Position numbers and translations under genes: made by a program. The notes under the pieces were generated by a model. It was not told the DNA's origin. It saw only the letters and a program-made list of their open reading frames with translations, and ran no database searches. From positions 1 through 7,281 of the forward strand of contig JAFACY010000232.1 of NCBI GenBank assembly GCA_023425285.1: a stretch of DNA of 7,281 nucleotides, read 5' to 3'. This stretch comes from Bacillota bacterium (lineage in GTDB: Bacteria > Bacillota > Clostridia > Tissierellales > Sedimentibacteraceae). Below, piece after piece: positions 5,904-7,281 of the stretch; the stretch's first letter is position 1, and the number at the start of each line of letters is the position of its first letter.

Positions 5904-5945
5904 GACCCGTTCGCTGATACCAGTGAGCGGGTCATTTGTTATTTG
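5904..5945 (+). terminator. Hairpin terminator after speE
   Basis: A 13-base stem (5904-5916 with 5921-5933) begins GACCCG and ends CGGGTC, has two G-T wobbles and a 4-base loop. It is followed by an interrupted T-rich tail, ATTTGTTATTTG (5934-5945). The stem is GC-rich and lies 8 bases after the stop codon. The broken T-tract makes termination efficiency uncertain. Confidence 0.7.
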
Positions 5946-5955
5946 CATTGCAAAT
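5941..5955. promoter_or_regulatory. Small inverted repeat over the panE -35 box (possible operator)
   Basis: ATTTGCA (5941-5947) and TGCAAAT (5949-5955) form a perfect inverted repeat around one base. It covers the -35 hexamer TTGCAA (5948-5953) of the next promoter, a common place for a repressor or activator site. No regulator family is identified, and a 7-base arm in AT-rich DNA can arise by chance. Confidence 0.35.
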
Positions 5956-5976
5956 TATATTTAATTCCGTTATAAT
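5948..5976 (+). promoter_or_regulatory. Promoter of the panE-tatC unit
   Basis: TTGCAA (5948-5953, 4 of 6 to consensus) and a perfect TATAAT (5971-5976) are 17 bases apart. A second, overlapping TATAAT begins at 5976. The expected transcript start near 5983 leaves a leader of about 35 bases to the ATG at 6018. It follows the speE terminator directly, as a new transcription unit would. Confidence 0.6.
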
Positions 5977-6017
5977 ATAATGAGTTTTAATAAAGGAAAG
6001 AACAAAGAGGTAAGAGT

Positions 6018-6932
6018 ATGAATATAAAAACAGTTGCATTGATTGGAATGGGTGCTATTGGCACTGTTTACGGAAACTTGCTTAATAACGCATACGGTTC
6101 GGATTTTATGGTTATTGCGGACAAGAGCAGAAAAGAAAAATTGAAAAAAACCGGCTTTACCCTGAACGGAAAAACATTTTACCCGGAGATCGTCTCAAAC
6201 GGTGATTTAAATAAGAAAATTGATCTGATAATATTTTGTGTAAAGAATTATCAGCTGTCGCAAGCCATAGAAGATGTAAAAGACTTTGTAGGCAAAGACA
6301 CTGTCCTGATTACATTTTTAAACGGAGTGACGGCAAGATCAGGAATTCATGCTGCATATCCGGAAAACAAGGTTCTTTATGGATTGTCTATGCAGATTGA
6401 TGCTATAAGAACGGAAAAAGAAGTAATAAATACGGTTGACGGCGTGATACATTTTGGCGAGGCGGATAATACAACCGTATCCCCAACAGTACAGGCTGTT
6501 TCCGAATGCTTTACGAAAGCCGGTATAGAAAATATTGTATTTCCTGATATGATTCGTACAATCTGGAAGAAATTCATGCTTAATGTAGGAGTTAATCAGG
6601 TAACTGCAGTAACAAGAGCCAATTTTGGAAAGGTAACCAGCGTGGAGACTAATCTGACGCTGTTCAAAGAAGCAATGATGGAGGTTCTGGCAATAGCAAG
6701 AGCATCATGCATTGATTTAAGAGAAGAGGATATAGAGGAATTTGTAACTCTGATGAGTAAATTTTCTCCTAATGGTAAGACATCAATGCTTCAGGATGTT
6801 GAAGCTAAAAGAAAGACAGAGGTTGATTATTTTGCCGGAACCGTTATTGAAATGGGTAAAAGACTTAACATACCTACACCGGTGAATCATGTGCTGTACT
6901 GTATAATTAAATCAATAGAAGAATTATATTAA
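6018..6932 (+). CDS. panE: 2-dehydropantoate 2-reductase family protein (ketopantoate reductase)
   Basis: The family reduces 2-dehydropantoate to pantoate with NADPH, a step towards pantothenate and coenzyme A. The 304-residue length is typical. The N-terminal Rossmann domain shows the dinucleotide motif GMGAIG (10-15), CVKNYQ (74-79, with the conserved K76) and FLNG (100-103). The C-terminal helical domain shows WKKFMLNVGVN (183-193) with catalytic-lysine candidate K185 and N189, and the hallmark SMLQDVEAKRKTEVD (256-270), where E268 corresponds to the substrate-binding glutamate. The start is supported by AGAGG (6006-6010), 7 bases before the ATG. No other pantothenate gene (panB, panC, panD) is nearby. 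Clostridia often carry several paralogues, so the true substrate may be another 2-keto acid. It is followed after 15 bases by tatC, so the two are probably co-transcribed. Confidence 0.88.
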   Translation: MNIKTVALIGMGAIGTVYGNLLNNAYGSDFMVIADKSRKEKLKKTGFTLNGKTFYPEIVSNGDLNKKIDLIIFCVKNYQLSQAIEDVKDFVGKDTVLITFLNGVTARSGIHAAYPENKVLYGLSMQIDAIRTEKEVINTVDGVIHFGEADNTTVSPTVQAVSECFTKAGIENIVFPDMIRTIWKKFMLNVGVNQVTAVTRANFGKVTSVETNLTLFKEAMMEVLAIARASCIDLREEDIEEFVTLMSKFSPNGKTSMLQDVEAKRKTEVDYFAGTVIEMGKRLNIPTPVNHVLYCIIKSIEELY

Positions 6933-6933
6933 C

Positions 6934-6939
6934 AGAGGA
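6934..6939 (+). promoter_or_regulatory. Ribosome binding site that sets the tatC start
   Basis: AGAGGA ends 8 bases before the ATG at 6948. An in-frame ATG at 6939 overlaps this site itself and so has no usable ribosome site of its own, which favours 6948. Confidence 0.65.
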
Positions 6940-6947
6940 TGAAAATA

Positions 6948-7281
6948 ATGCGTAAGAAGAAGGAAAAGGATGATGCAAAAAGCTTAACCCTGGTGGAGCA
7001 TCTGGCAGAGCTCAGAAAGCGTCTCATATATTCAAGCGTTGTTTTGCTTGTTTCAATATTTGTAAGCTATAATTATTCTGACAGTATAGTCAAATATATA
7101 GTTGATATAGCTCCGAATATAAACTTTGTATTTATCGCTCCGGCGGAGCTCTTATTGTCATATGTTAAAATTGCCGTTATAAGCGGATTTGTGGTATCGG
7201 CTCCGTTTTTAATTCTGCAGATATGGATTTTTGTGAGTCCCGGATTGCAAAAAAAGGAGAAGAGGACTATAGCGGTTTCTT
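6948..7281 (+). CDS. tatC: Twin-arginine translocase subunit TatC (3' partial)
   Basis: The first 111 codons are present and the gene runs off the window end. TatC is the polytopic membrane receptor that recognises twin-arginine signal peptides and, with TatA-type subunits, exports folded proteins. The N-terminus is charged (MRKKKEKDD), followed by the signature HLAELRKRL (18-26), where E21 and R23 match the signal-peptide-contacting residues of the E. coli protein (E15, R17). The first membrane helix is about 27-42. An external loop leads to PAELLLSYVK (65-74), and the second helix is about 75-91. QIWIFVSPGLQKKEKR (91-106) follows, with F95 and E104 matching E. coli F94 and E103. These residues suggest a functional protein. 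About 130-150 residues are expected beyond the window. No tatA or tatB gene precedes it, which is unusual because tatA often lies just upstream. Confidence 0.93.
   Translation, partial: MRKKKEKDDAKSLTLVEHLAELRKRLIYSSVVLLVSIFVSYNYSDSIVKYIVDIAPNINFVFIAPAELLLSYVKIAVISGFVVSAPFLILQIWIFVSPGLQKKEKRTIAVS

Noticed and set aside
6939..6947. Upstream in-frame ATG for tatC
   Set aside because: It overlaps the ribosome binding site AGAGGA itself; ATG 6948 has proper spacing.

Overview
The window is a single-direction (+ strand) stretch of chromosome from a low-GC, strictly anaerobic or microaerophobic Firmicute, most likely a member of the Clostridia or Tissierellia. The evidence is the AT-rich codon use, strong GGAGG-type ribosome binding sites, short intergenic hairpin terminators, and a stand-alone flavodiiron protein next to a hemerythrin-like protein. 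I cannot name the genus from sequence alone. It holds six complete protein genes and two genes cut by the window ends. There are no tRNA or rRNA genes, CRISPR arrays, transposases or phage genes.

Region 1 (1-2543) looks like an oxygen/nitric-oxide defence module. It opens with the last 21 codons of a DUF1858-type (hybrid-cluster-protein-associated redox disulfide) protein. An uncharacterised 199-residue protein rich in Cys/His pairs follows, then a 185-residue hemerythrin-domain protein and a 391-residue flavodiiron protein (O2/NO reductase). The last three form a tight operon (gaps of 4 and 27 bases) closed by a clear hairpin terminator. A perfect 25-base palindrome sits just before the operon. 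It can be read as a terminator for the DUF1858 gene or as an operator, because a consensus -10 box lies at its centre.

Region 2 (2544-2775) is a non-coding gap. It carries a 16-base direct repeat and an intervening, partly complementary copy, so two mutually exclusive hairpins can form. A possible promoter for the next gene follows.

Region 3 (2776-5933) holds a MATE-family efflux transporter and then speD and speE, which overlap by one base. Together speD and speE decarboxylate S-adenosylmethionine and transfer the aminopropyl group to putrescine, giving spermidine. A near-consensus promoter for speDE lies inside the last codons of the MATE gene. A GC-rich hairpin follows speE.

Region 4 (5934-7281) begins with a good promoter whose -35 box is covered by a small inverted repeat. 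It then has a ketopantoate reductase-family gene (PanE/ApbA) and, 15 bases later, the start of tatC (twin-arginine translocase), which runs off the window end.

The most interesting parts are the uncharacterised protein inside the redox operon, the palindrome over the operon's likely promoter, and the repeat-based alternative-hairpin element after the flavodiiron gene.
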